From: Plantago elongata
Lineage: Eukaryota; Streptophyta; Magnoliopsida; Lamiales; Plantaginaceae
Length of the DNA stretch: 64,000 nucleotides
Assembly: GCA_036897095.1 (NCBI GenBank)
Contig: JAYMSP010000188.1
Coordinates: 1 to 64,000 of the forward strand
Reading direction: 5' to 3'
A model generated the notes under the pieces. The model was not told where the DNA came from, made no database searches, and saw only the letters and a list, made by a program, of their open reading frames with translations. Position numbers and translations under genes: made by a program. Positions 1-9,519 of this stretch are shown here, piece by piece (the first letter of the stretch is position 1; each line of letters opens with the position of its first letter).

Positions 1-1266
1 ATAACCAACAAAATTCACAGGATAAGACATTATCTCAAATCATGTCATTCCTCTAAGGTCAATGATCAGCAAAATCATTAAATCACCAACCTACTTCCAT
101 TTTACACTCAAAACATTTTCAACAATCAATATGCTGAAAATGTGGATACATGTATCTTATATACCGAACATTTTCAATAAACTCTGAACATTTCAAAAAA
201 AAATATTTAAGTTCCGTAATTCCGTTTAATGATGGAACAGATAACATACCGTCTCTCTTCATTGAGTGGACATAACTGATTTGAGCAGGAAGGGGATATA
301 ACTATCTGCCATTTTCCATCTTAGACAACCACATCTGCAAGACAAAGACTGACATTCTCAGCAAACAAGAGATCAAGGCAAAAGTAATGTACTGTTAAGC
401 AGTATTGATGCTTTTGAAATAGTAAGAACTGTGATTTTAGCTAATTGTAAGTTTTAAATTTGGGAACAAAAATGTAATTTCGCAATGAGTACAAATAAAT
501 GTAACTTTGAAAAATTATTATTTGGTGTTACATTAAAAGAAAGTTCTTATAAATTGGTGATAAATTATTTATTTTATTAATGTTAGTAAATTTGAAGATA
601 AAATCAATCTCTTATTTATATAAAATTAAATTAAAACATTTTCAGATGTCAGTTGAAACAAATTAAACAAGCATATGTTAATTGATACAAACATCATCAT
701 TATAATAATTAACCATCTTTCAACTTTCATCATCAGTTATATTTTTTACTAATAGGATGTTTGTTAATTGCTTGTAATTTTATGTTAAATGATGCTTGCT
801 AAATGATAATTACAATACTAATACAATTCTTGTTTCGTATTTGATATACTTGTATTTTGGTGTTTGTAATGTAATGTTGAATGACGCTTACAGTATTAAT
901 GTGATGTTTGTTTCTTATTTGATAATACTTGTAATATAATGTTAAATGATGCTTGATTATTTTGATGAATGAAATAATCTAGTGATGCTTGATTATTTGA
1001 TAATGTTTGTCTAATATTACTCTACTCTAACGTAACTAAATCTATACGAAATTTAATTAGTTAATTGTACATTATTTTTTATTAGTAAATATAAAATATT
1101 ATATTTAATATTTAGTAATAGAGTATATCTGGAATTAATATATAGGTACTAATTTATAGAATTTTTTATATATAACTAAAATATAAAAAAGATTTAATGA
1201 TGACATTAGTAATTTGTAATCGTTCAAAATAAATACTGAAATAAGGAAAAGTGATAAATAAATAAA
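1..1266. other. Intergenic AT-rich DNA downstream of the NLR gene
   Basis: No coding region is recognisable on either strand. From about 740 to 1015 a motif of the form TGTAATntAATGTTnAATGAtGCTTg recurs at roughly 770, 865 and 930, so this part is a degenerate repeat with a unit of about 65-95 bases. The rest is simple AT-rich sequence. Confidence 0.5.
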
Positions 1267-4200
1267 CTAACTAAGACTTATCAAAATTACGTCAAAATAT
1301 AAATTAAAAAGGGTTAAAAATAAATACTCACGGTTTGTTTTGGTGAAGGGTCGTTTATTTATTTTGATCTTTTGTATATGGGATACTTTGGCCCACTCGG
1401 AACCTTCATCACTACGGTAGAATCTCTCCTCCATCAATGGACAACAGAATATATCTAATTTAGATAAATTGGTGAGGCGTTGCATGGCTTCCTTAGATGG
1501 CATGTGCTTTAGCCTTTCGCATCTCCCGATTTCTAATTGTTGTAGAGAAGAAAAATTCCCAATCCATTCAGGCAATGTCTCAATACCAAATTCACATATT
1601 GTTAGCTCTCTTAGATTAGTGAGATGCTGAGTATCAACGGCCGACAGCGTGTCACAATAATCACCTTTCCCATATAAACTTAAAACTTCAAGATGGTGCT
1701 GATGATGAAGTAAGCGGTTGAGATGGTGAGTAAAGAAAACTTGATCCATTGGATCCGAAAACCCACCAATTCTCAATTTACTCAAGTTTCTACTAGCCTC
1801 CGTGGGAAAAGTAACCAATTTGGGAAGATCAACAAGCTCCAAGTTTACAAGACACGATATTCTCGGCAAATTACTCAGCTCTCTGCACCTTTGAATGTTC
1901 AATCGCTGAAGTGAAATTAGGCCTCGTGACCCTTCTCTCACAGTTGGAATTGACTTCAGTTCTGGGCACTCCCATATTCTCAACTCTTCCAGAGAGTGAA
2001 GGGTGTCTAGATCATCCGGCAATTCACTCAAACTTTCACAATCATCTATATACAATAGTCTAAGTGATGCCCCACCATCTAGCAACGACGGAACAAGACG
2101 CGTCAAACTGTAACAACTTTGGATTTTCAAATACCACAACTTTTCATTCTTCACAAAGAGCCCTTCTGGAAGATGAATCAATCCTGAAAAAAGACTTATG
2201 TTGAGCTTTCCGAGAGAAGTTGTGTTGCTGCATATATTTGACAACGGGAAATCTCCAACTAAATTGTGCAATTCTAACTCTTCAAGGCATGGAAAATGGC
2301 ATGGTACGCTCTTCAACCGTTTACATGATCTAATTTCCATGTGTGAAAGGCGCGGAAACACATCTGTGTTTCCCTCCGCATCTACCCAATCTGTCAAGAT
2401 GGGCATATACAACAGTTTCAGATGTTGAAGTGATCGGAAACTGATATTGCTGGAAATTGTTGATGAGTTGCTGCTATTTTCATAACCATAGAACGAATGG
2501 CCTATGGTTTGTAAATTAGGCAGATCAAGCAACACCAGAAACTTGAGGTGTGGGAGGTGTCCCAGCGTCGGAATCTCTTCACATCTTTGGCAATTTACAA
2601 GCTTTATTCGTGTCAAACTTAGAAGCTTTACCCATTGAATGCCATTGTGTACCTTCATCCCCATAGTCCACGATGGGAAGTTCTTGCCTTCATATCCATT
2701 AATTTCTAACGACTTCAAACATGGTTGAGGTTGGAGCCCTTCCAACACATTCTCATCATTGACAGTCTCATCATTGGCATTCTCATCATCGGCATTCTCA
2801 TCATCAGCAGTCTCATCATTGGCATTCTCATCATCGGTATTCTCATCATCGGCATTCTCATCATCGGCATTCTCATAATTCTCATCATCCGCAGTCTCAT
2901 CATCGGTAGTCTCATCATCGGCATTCTCATCATCGGTATTCTCATCATCGGCATTCTCATCATCGGCATTCTCATCATCGGCATTCTCATCATCGGCATT
3001 CTCATCATCGGTAGTCTCATCATCGGCATTCTCATCATCGGTATTCTCATCATCGGCATTCTCATCATCGGTATTCTCATCATCGATATTCTCATGATTC
3101 CATCTTAAAACCAAGCTGTATAACTTTCGTTTACCAATCAAATCAGCATGTTCAGCCTCTGCCTGATCCTTCACTCTTTCTAAATGTTCAATTTCCAATT
3201 CTCCTCCGAGATTTTCCAAGTTCTTAAGCTCACCAATTCTGCAGCCATCCTTATCAACTACTTTGTACAATTCCAAGGTTTGAAGAGAAGTTAACCTCCC
3301 TATTTCAGGCGGTAAGTTCACAAAGGCTGGATAGACAAGATGTCTCAAGTGAATTAAGTCGGTGAAGCTGCTTGGAAACTCTGTCAAATCTTGTGGAGCA
3401 TATAGGGTCTGCAAATTGAATAGTTTGCAGATTGAATTTGGCAATTTGTCAATACTTGTTTCAAAGATGTCAAGAAACCTCAAATGAATTAGGTTCTCAA
3501 TCTCATTTGGCAGCTCCTTAAGAGTCGGGTTTGCAAGAGTTAAAGTATGCAAACGGCTGAAATCTGACAACTTATTTGCAACTATACCAGTAAAGAAGAC
3601 GGACCGCAAAGACATTGCTTGTTCTTTTGAGATGATGAATTCTGGACCGGCTGAATTTTGTGCAAGATATCGAACATGTTGCATATCATTTGATTGCCTA
3701 TTCCATTGATGAAGACTTCTAGTTCCAGAGATTGAGCATGCTAAATCATGCACAAGACTGTGCATCCGACAACAAGTGATATTGCCAAAAACATCTCTCT
3801 CGACGTCTTGTAGTAAAGAACTCTGCACGAGATGCTCAAAATATCCATGCCCTACAACTTCCATATCATTTCTCTTATCATCTTGAAGAAGTCCTTCTGC
3901 CATCCAAAGTTGTATGATCTTTTCCCTGAATATTACAGAATGTTGAGGGAAAACAGACAAATATGCGAAGCATCTTTTAAGAGATGAGGAGGGCAATCGT
4001 TCATAGCTTAACTTCAAAATCTGGAAAACATGATTCTCACTTGGCCCAAAGTCCAAACTTCGACTCTCTAAGAAGTGAAGCCAATCATTTTCGGTTTTAT
4101 CACGTAGCACGCCTCCAATTACTTTGGCCGCAAGTGGCAATCCATCGCACTTTTGAGCTACGCGTCTCCCGGCTTCTTCATATTCCTTTGGATTACATAC

Positions 4201-5268
4201 TCGAGATAAAGCTTTTGCCTTTAATATGGACCAACAATCATCATCAGACAATGGTTTCAATGGATGATAGTAAACAGTTTTCACATATGACGCAATGACC
4301 TCGTTTCTTGTGGTCACAACAATACCATTTCCACTCCCAGAAACCCCATACAATGAATCAATAAAATCATTCCACTTATTGAAATCTTCGTTCCAGATAT
4401 CATCGAGGACAAGGAGATACCTCTTTTCTGCCAAAAGTTCACGAATCTTTATCAACATAGCTTCTATGGTTACAAATCCTTGAACACTCTTTTTTTTATC
4501 TAATGATGCAAGCATCATCTTAAATAACGTTTCTGCATCAAAATCAATAGGAGCACACACCCAAATGTTTTTTTCGAAATGAGCTTTTATTTTCCCATGA
4601 TTGAAAACTTTCCTAGCCAACGTGGTCTTTCCCGCCCCACCCATGCCGAAAATGGGAACGACATAAAATCTTTCATTGGGTGGAGCAGTAACTAGCTCTT
4701 CAACTATTTTCTCCACGTCGGTTCCCCTTCCAATGAAATACGGCTCATCAGTGTGTGAATTGGTTTGCACTTGTCCGTCAGTACTGGCTGCAGGAGGAGC
4801 ATTTGCAACTCCCTTCTGGAGGTGAAGAGTCTTCACAGCAATTTCGTTTATTTGTTCAAACTTCTCATTAAGATCTTTGATCTTATGAGCCATTTTTCTA
4901 CGAAAAAGAAATTTCCTAAATAAAGAACAGATGAAGCTCAGATGAAGCTGATAACAAAGTACCTTTTTTTCATTATCCACTTCCTGACGTTGAAGTTGGT
5001 AGTTGAACTCGTCCAGGATGGCATCGGCCTCAAAAGCCACGTCTTCCAGCTTCTGCAACCAGTACTTAACAGCTTCGTTATTGATCTCCTTCTTCTCAGC
5101 ATCGGACATATACTTTTGAATCAGCACTAGTGAGTCATGCAGCTTTGTGATCTCCTTTTTGCAACCGAATACGAGCTTAATCTCATCAAACGATACCGAG
5201 AGCAGATTACTCAGCAAACCTTTGACAGCAGCTCCAAAAACAGCTTCTCCTTCGGCCATGATCGACAT
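1267..5268 (-). CDS. CC-NB-ARC-LRR (NLR) disease resistance protein, RGA-like
   Basis: Intracellular immune receptor of the coiled-coil NLR class, expected to sense pathogen effectors and switch on ADP/ATP exchange. It is one uninterrupted 1333-residue reading frame, as is common for RGA-type genes. Seen in order: Rx-type coiled coil (about 1-150) with an EDVAFEADAILDEF version of the EDVID motif near residue 73; P-loop GMGGAGKTT near 207; kinase-2 LLVLDDIW near 285; RNBS-B GIVVTTR; GLPLAAK near 378; RNBS-D CFAYLSVFP; an MHD-position motif reading MHS near 500; then leucine-rich repeats from about 560 to the end. A 113-residue acidic repeat interrupts the LRR region (listed separately). Translation may start at the first Met or at Met4 (MAEGEAVFG), which looks like the usual family N-terminus. 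The last 25 or so residues after KIKINKRPF extend beyond the usual family end. Specificity cannot be told from sequence. Confidence 0.95.
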   Translation of the reverse strand: MSIMAEGEAVFGAAVKGLLSNLLSVSFDEIKLVFGCKKEITKLHDSLVLIQKYMSDAEKKEINNEAVKYWLQKLEDVAFEADAILDEFNYQLQRQEVDNEKKVLCYQLHLSFICSLFRKFLFRRKMAHKIKDLNEKFEQINEIAVKTLHLQKGVANAPPAASTDGQVQTNSHTDEPYFIGRGTDVEKIVEELVTAPPNERFYVVPIFGMGGAGKTTLARKVFNHGKIKAHFEKNIWVCAPIDFDAETLFKMMLASLDKKKSVQGFVTIEAMLIKIRELLAEKRYLLVLDDIWNEDFNKWNDFIDSLYGVSGSGNGIVVTTRNEVIASYVKTVYYHPLKPLSDDDCWSILKAKALSRVCNPKEYEEAGRRVAQKCDGLPLAAKVIGGVLRDKTENDWLHFLESRSLDFGPSENHVFQILKLSYERLPSSSLKRCFAYLSVFPQHSVIFREKIIQLWMAEGLLQDDKRNDMEVVGHGYFEHLVQSSLLQDVERDVFGNITCCRMHSLVHDLACSISGTRSLHQWNRQSNDMQHVRYLAQNSAGPEFIISKEQAMSLRSVFFTGIVANKLSDFSRLHTLTLANPTLKELPNEIENLIHLRFLDIFETSIDKLPNSICKLFNLQTLYAPQDLTEFPSSFTDLIHLRHLVYPAFVNLPPEIGRLTSLQTLELYKVVDKDGCRIGELKNLENLGGELEIEHLERVKDQAEAEHADLIGKRKLYSLVLRWNHENIDDENTDDENADDENTDDENADDETTDDENADDENADDENADDENADDENTDDENADDETTDDETADDENYENADDENADDENTDDENANDETADDENADDENANDETVNDENVLEGLQPQPCLKSLEINGYEGKNFPSWTMGMKVHNGIQWVKLLSLTRIKLVNCQRCEEIPTLGHLPHLKFLVLLDLPNLQTIGHSFYGYENSSNSSTISSNISFRSLQHLKLLYMPILTDWVDAEGNTDVFPRLSHMEIRSCKRLKSVPCHFPCLEELELHNLVGDFPLSNICSNTTSLGKLNISLFSGLIHLPEGLFVKNEKLWYLKIQSCYSLTRLVPSLLDGGASLRLLYIDDCESLSELPDDLDTLHSLEELRIWECPELKSIPTVREGSRGLISLQRLNIQRCRELSNLPRISCLVNLELVDLPKLVTFPTEASRNLSKLRIGGFSDPMDQVFFTHHLNRLLHHQHHLEVLSLYGKGDYCDTLSAVDTQHLTNLRELTICEFGIETLPEWIGNFSSLQQLEIGRCERLKHMPSKEAMQRLTNLSKLDIFCCPLMEERFYRSDEGSEWAKVSHIQKIKINKRPFTKTNREYLFLTLFNLYFDVILISLS
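2749..3087 (-). repeat. 15-bp minisatellite coding an acidic pentapeptide repeat in the NLR
   Basis: Twenty-two full 15-bp units plus one 9-bp partial unit encode (A/T)DDE(N/T) pentapeptides at residues 728-840 of the NLR, between the LRWNHEN and VLEGLQPQP segments. Four consecutive units near 2941-3000 are identical in DNA, so expansion looks recent. Every unit length is a multiple of three, so the reading frame is kept. Because the 15-mer has no stop in several frames, long shadow reading frames appear on both strands here; they are not genes. Confidence 0.95.
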
Positions 5269-6302
5269 TGCTTCAAAATTGTTTGGTCTCGAGAGAAAGA
5301 TAAAAAATAATTAGCTATTGCAGAAAAATGTGTGTAGCAAAACAGATCAGAATGTAAAAGTTACAGATAAGAGCAACAATCAAGTCTACGCCAAAACACT
5401 GAAGTCTTCTTCCAAATCACATGCTGTGTTGGGTCCAGTCGACCTGTATTATTCTGCTAGGCTCAATAATAGTCGTCTTTGATTGACTATTCAGCAAGGG
5501 AGATTCAATTCACGATTATTGAGAGATAAAAAAGACCGATTAATATTCTTTAAATATATGTATAATGTATTGAATAGCATTAGTATTTAGTAATATAGTA
5601 GATATTTTATATCTTTTATACGTATACACAGTAAAGACTTTTTAAAGAAATACTTTATAAGTGAATAAACTCCTTATATTTCATGACTCCCTCCGGTTCC
5701 GCATTAAGTAAATATACCTATTTGTAGTAACAAATGACAAAATATTCAATAATTATATGATTTTTATTTTGAAATTTAAGATGTAAAATACTTATCTAGA
5801 GTTTTTTTGTAGTAATTTAATTTTTTGAGTAGTAAACTTATCTTTTAACTTCGGTGTAAGTATTAGTTCATCTACGAAGCTTCTTGTTGGATCAAAAATA
5901 TTTGTAACTTCTCAAGTTAGTATTTAATAGTATCATTAAATAAATATAACATTTAAGTCCTGCACATTATTTTATTATATAATTTTTTTTAGGATAAATT
6001 TCTACTTAAAAATAAACTCTTTATAGAATTTTTTTTCGGTCCTGATGATATAATTGTATGGAATTATTACTGTACTGACGATTAAGCACCATGCTGGATG
6101 CGGTGCCAAGTGAATTTTCAAAAATATACGGGACCATGTCAAATAATTATGTTACTTTTTATGTGCTAAACTCTGAAGATCACCATGCCTGAACTAATCC
6201 CTTTAAGGGTGAAGGGTGTGACTTTGTCCATATAATAGCAATGTTAACTCCGAAGGAAGTATCACGGTTGATTTGTTTATATATGAGAGACTATTTCATA
6301 TT
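5269..6302. other. Intergenic region upstream of the NLR gene
   Basis: Presumed promoter and 5' leader of the NLR gene, which is read leftwards. No other coding region is seen. A CTCCCTCCGG motif at 5687 and a CCGAAGGAAGTA motif ending near 6260 look like opposed ends of a Stowaway-type element about 570 bases long, but the interior shows no further symmetry, so this is only a weak suspicion. Confidence 0.35.
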
Positions 6303-6311
6303 GATAACTAT

Positions 6312-7220
6312 GGGATAAAATACAAAAGAAAAAAGATACTTTAACATGTGACATGTATAAATAAGGTACTTTAATGTGGTGTCGTACAATAAAGTTACTT
6401 TAATTTGGTCACACGTTCAAATGAGGTACTTTAACCGAACGGTCCTTCAACGGAAGTGAATAATTAATTAAAAAATAAAGAAAAAATTCAAAAAAATATA
6501 AATTAATAAACAAAAAAAATTAGAAAAGTATTTAAATATTTTAGGATTGTATTTGAGGGAGCTTATCTGTTTTTTAAATTATTGTACCAAAAGTATCATA
6601 TTAAAATTGTTAGAATATTTAATATTGATATAATAATCATTTTTTAATTAATAGTCATGCTTAATATTCTTGTATATCTTTTACATTCTAACTATCATTG
6701 TCTCATTCTTATAGTTTTGTTGATTTATATTACATAGTGTACATGCATATTAATAAATCTGTATTCTTGTCCAATTAATTACGGTTGATTTTATTACCTT
6801 TAAGATATTTTCTTGAAAATTTTATCTTCTTCTTGCATTTAGCTATAATTATTATTTGTTTGATTTTAGTTTTTTTAAATTTAATTTTTAAGATTTCTTT
6901 TATTATTTTCTTATTACTTTAACGAAATTTCGAATTTGTAGTATTTTTTGAATTTTTATTAATCTCTCAGATAAAAATTTATAATTCTTTGAATTTTCTT
7001 CTTTTTCATATATTTTTATTAATTATTGAGGGGCATGTGATTCACTTTCGATTATTTATCGGTTAAAGTATCTTATTTGAACGTATGATCAAGTTAAAGT
7101 AATTTTATTAGACAACACCATAATAAAATACATTTGTTTTACAATATTACTAAATACCATGACCATTATGGGCAAATCTTGCACGAAAGTAGTTAAAGTA
7201 GTGTTTTTTGTATTTTACCC
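6312..7220. mobile_element. Non-autonomous Mutator-like element (TIR-MULE / MITE)
   Basis: A 909-bp element begins GGGATAAAATACAAAA and ends with the inverted counterpart TTTTTGTATTTTACCC. Similarity between the arms continues about 110 bases inward, with several TACTTTAA subterminal motifs in each arm; the right arm carries about 60 extra bases. It is flanked by 9-bp direct repeats GATAACTAT (6303-6311) and GATAACTAA (7221-7229), one mismatch apart. Long terminal inverted repeats with a 9-bp target duplication are the hallmark of Mutator-like elements. The interior is AT-rich and codes for nothing recognisable, so it would depend on a transposase elsewhere. Confidence 0.82.
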
Positions 7221-7229
7221 GATAACTAA

Positions 7230-9519
7230 GTACCATGTGTCCATGACCATTACTACGAATCTTAATCTTATACGTAATTGGCCAGGATTGTATTCTCTAA
7301 CTTTAGAAAAGTGAATGAATTTCATAAACCTTAACCCATTAGCAACATGAAGATACACATTTGTCTGCACAGTTTGAGAGGAATATCAGCTAGCACAAAA
7401 AGAAAACTACATTTCTTAATTATTGAAGCAACACATCACTGCCTACAATGTTAAATTGGAAAGGAGAAACAACAAAAGCTATTACAGCCCCTGTGTACTC
7501 TGTAACATTGTGACGAAATTTATGAGTTCGGATGTTGGCATTCTGTTTGATATGGAAGATCTGTGCATCAGCAATTCCGGACATCAAATGTCCGCAGAAG
7601 GGTGATAACACACATTTATTCCGTTCTCTATCATATATTGGACAACCTTTACCACCACCCACCAATCTCCATCAAACTTAATGTATAGCCCATACGATTG
7701 CGCGACTCTGTCTTGTGAGACTAATCAACCTCGAGGTGTCACCTGGACACTTCATGGAACACAATGCTTAAACATGGAGACTGGATAACACTCTCCGTTG
7801 TAAGAAGGATCGGCGTATATTCATAGCAAGCCCAGGTCAAGCCAAGGTTCAATGTATCACAGAGAAGGAATGCCCCCACATACCAGATGATGACATGCAT
7901 GGTCCTGCTCTATTATTGCAGGTAGCAATCTCCCTCCTTTGGCTTCCTCAACAGGTATCAACACCAAGAATAATCATCCAAAGCTGGAGGAGAACGAAGA
8001 ATTATTACTCAAGTAGAAGATTCAGATTCAAAATTGCAAACTGACAAGGTCTATATGAACTTGATTCCTCAATTTCAGCCCTGACTTCAATAATAGCAAC
8101 ACATACCTTACCAACAGTCTGATAAATGTATGTTTTAAGTTGCCCAAGAGAGTCGAAGTAAAACCAGAAAAGTGACGCCCAGTGAAATTATATACCCGCA
8201 ACACATTCTTCGGATTAGCCTTTAAAAGCTTCATATTCCGTCACAAGCACACCTATGTCTTGTTCCATTCCAATTTTTATCAGGCCTAACATTAACTTCA
8301 AAATTTTATGTTTAAACTTTCCAAGACAAACGTAGTTAGACCCCAAAATTCACAGCCCAAAAGTTAAATACTTCCAACAAATTATTCGGGGTTAGACTTA
8401 GAGAAGTTCGTGTTAGGCAACAATTTTAACTTTATTCACAAATTATAGTTTTTACATGCAATTAGAAGTTACACTTTTTTCCTATAATTTAATTTTATAT
8501 TTTATTATTATTTTTAACTTTTCTTATAAAATTCTGTATCAACTGTGTGTGTGAAACTTTTCTGGACGGAAGAAGTACGAAGAACCTGCGGTTGCAGTTT
8601 TCTTGTAATTTGACTTTTACTTTGATAGATGTACCATATGATCAAACTTGTATTCAAGTCAAAATATAATTTACTCGAGTCAATTATATCGACAACTTTA
8701 TCTCCTATAATATCCAATACAATTTTAATTCTATATGAAGCATAAATTCAACAACTAAATCACAATTCAATCAATATTCATCCATTCACCTCAACTAAAA
8801 TAGTTTCTACATATATTTACAACAAACAATTTGGTTCTGAAACAATTGACATGCATTTACATAGTTCATGGCCGAAAGTTTATGTATTGTGGGAATTCAG
8901 TATAGATCTGACATTAGTTTCTGAGTTGGGAATAGCCTCTTTCTTCATTTTTCACTGCCTGAAGTCAGATCCGTGTAGTTGGGATCACGACGACAGTAAT
9001 CTTTTGTCTTATAAACCTTTAGCACAAGAAGAGGAAAATGAGTTGTCTGTTTGAACATGTTATGTAGGAATCACTTAAAGACGCAGTTTTGCAAAACAAC
9101 TTATCCATATGGTGTTATGCATGTAATATCTTAATATTTCCAAGATACTTGAGAGTTTCGAATAGGAGTTGTGTGTTGTAACTATGAGTTAAGCTACTTG
9201 GCGTTTTTTCTTGCTTTCAGTTTTCTGCATAAACTTGTATGTCCTGTATTCACTTGTCTTTCGCTGTCTTTCTTGATTGATTCACTTGTGAAATATGATT
9301 CATTACTTTGCACAATGTAATAGTAGTACTTGAGTCAGCTTATTATCCTAATGAGTCCTATGATTGTCCTCTCTGTGACATCTGATAACAAAAGGTTCAT
9401 TCGACATGCTGAAATGAAAAACAGATAACTGTATATTACTTTGACTCCATGTACACATATTTGCTTACACTCAATCAACATTTATGTTTACATTCTTGTT
9501 GTAATACTCTCCCTGTGAC
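7230..9519. other. Intergenic region between the Mutator-like element and the protease gene
   Basis: About 2.3 kb with no coding region I can support. The section 7400-8250 is slightly richer in GC than its surroundings and holds short open stretches on both strands, but none shows a known domain or a consistent exon chain. The part just left of 9519 should include the protease 3' untranslated region. Confidence 0.4.

Noticed and set aside
2715-3108. Long open frames on both strands over the NLR minisatellite (Met-rich and Ile-rich repeat proteins)
   Set aside because: They are by-products of a 15-bp repeat that lacks stops in several frames; the NLR frame runs through it with conserved motifs on both sides.
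5687-6260. Stowaway element bounded by CTCCCTCCGG and CCGAAGGAAG
   Set aside because: Only the ends are suggestive, there is no TA on the left, and the span is long for the family. It is mentioned as a weak suspicion in the intergenic entry only.
7420-7665. Open frame of 81 codons on the minus strand containing MVGGGKGCPIYDRERNKC
   Set aside because: No recognisable domain, no splice partners, and an overlapping open frame on the other strand. I cannot support a gene.
8851-9054. Open frame of 67 codons on the plus strand
   Set aside because: Composition and length are as expected by chance and no family is recognised.
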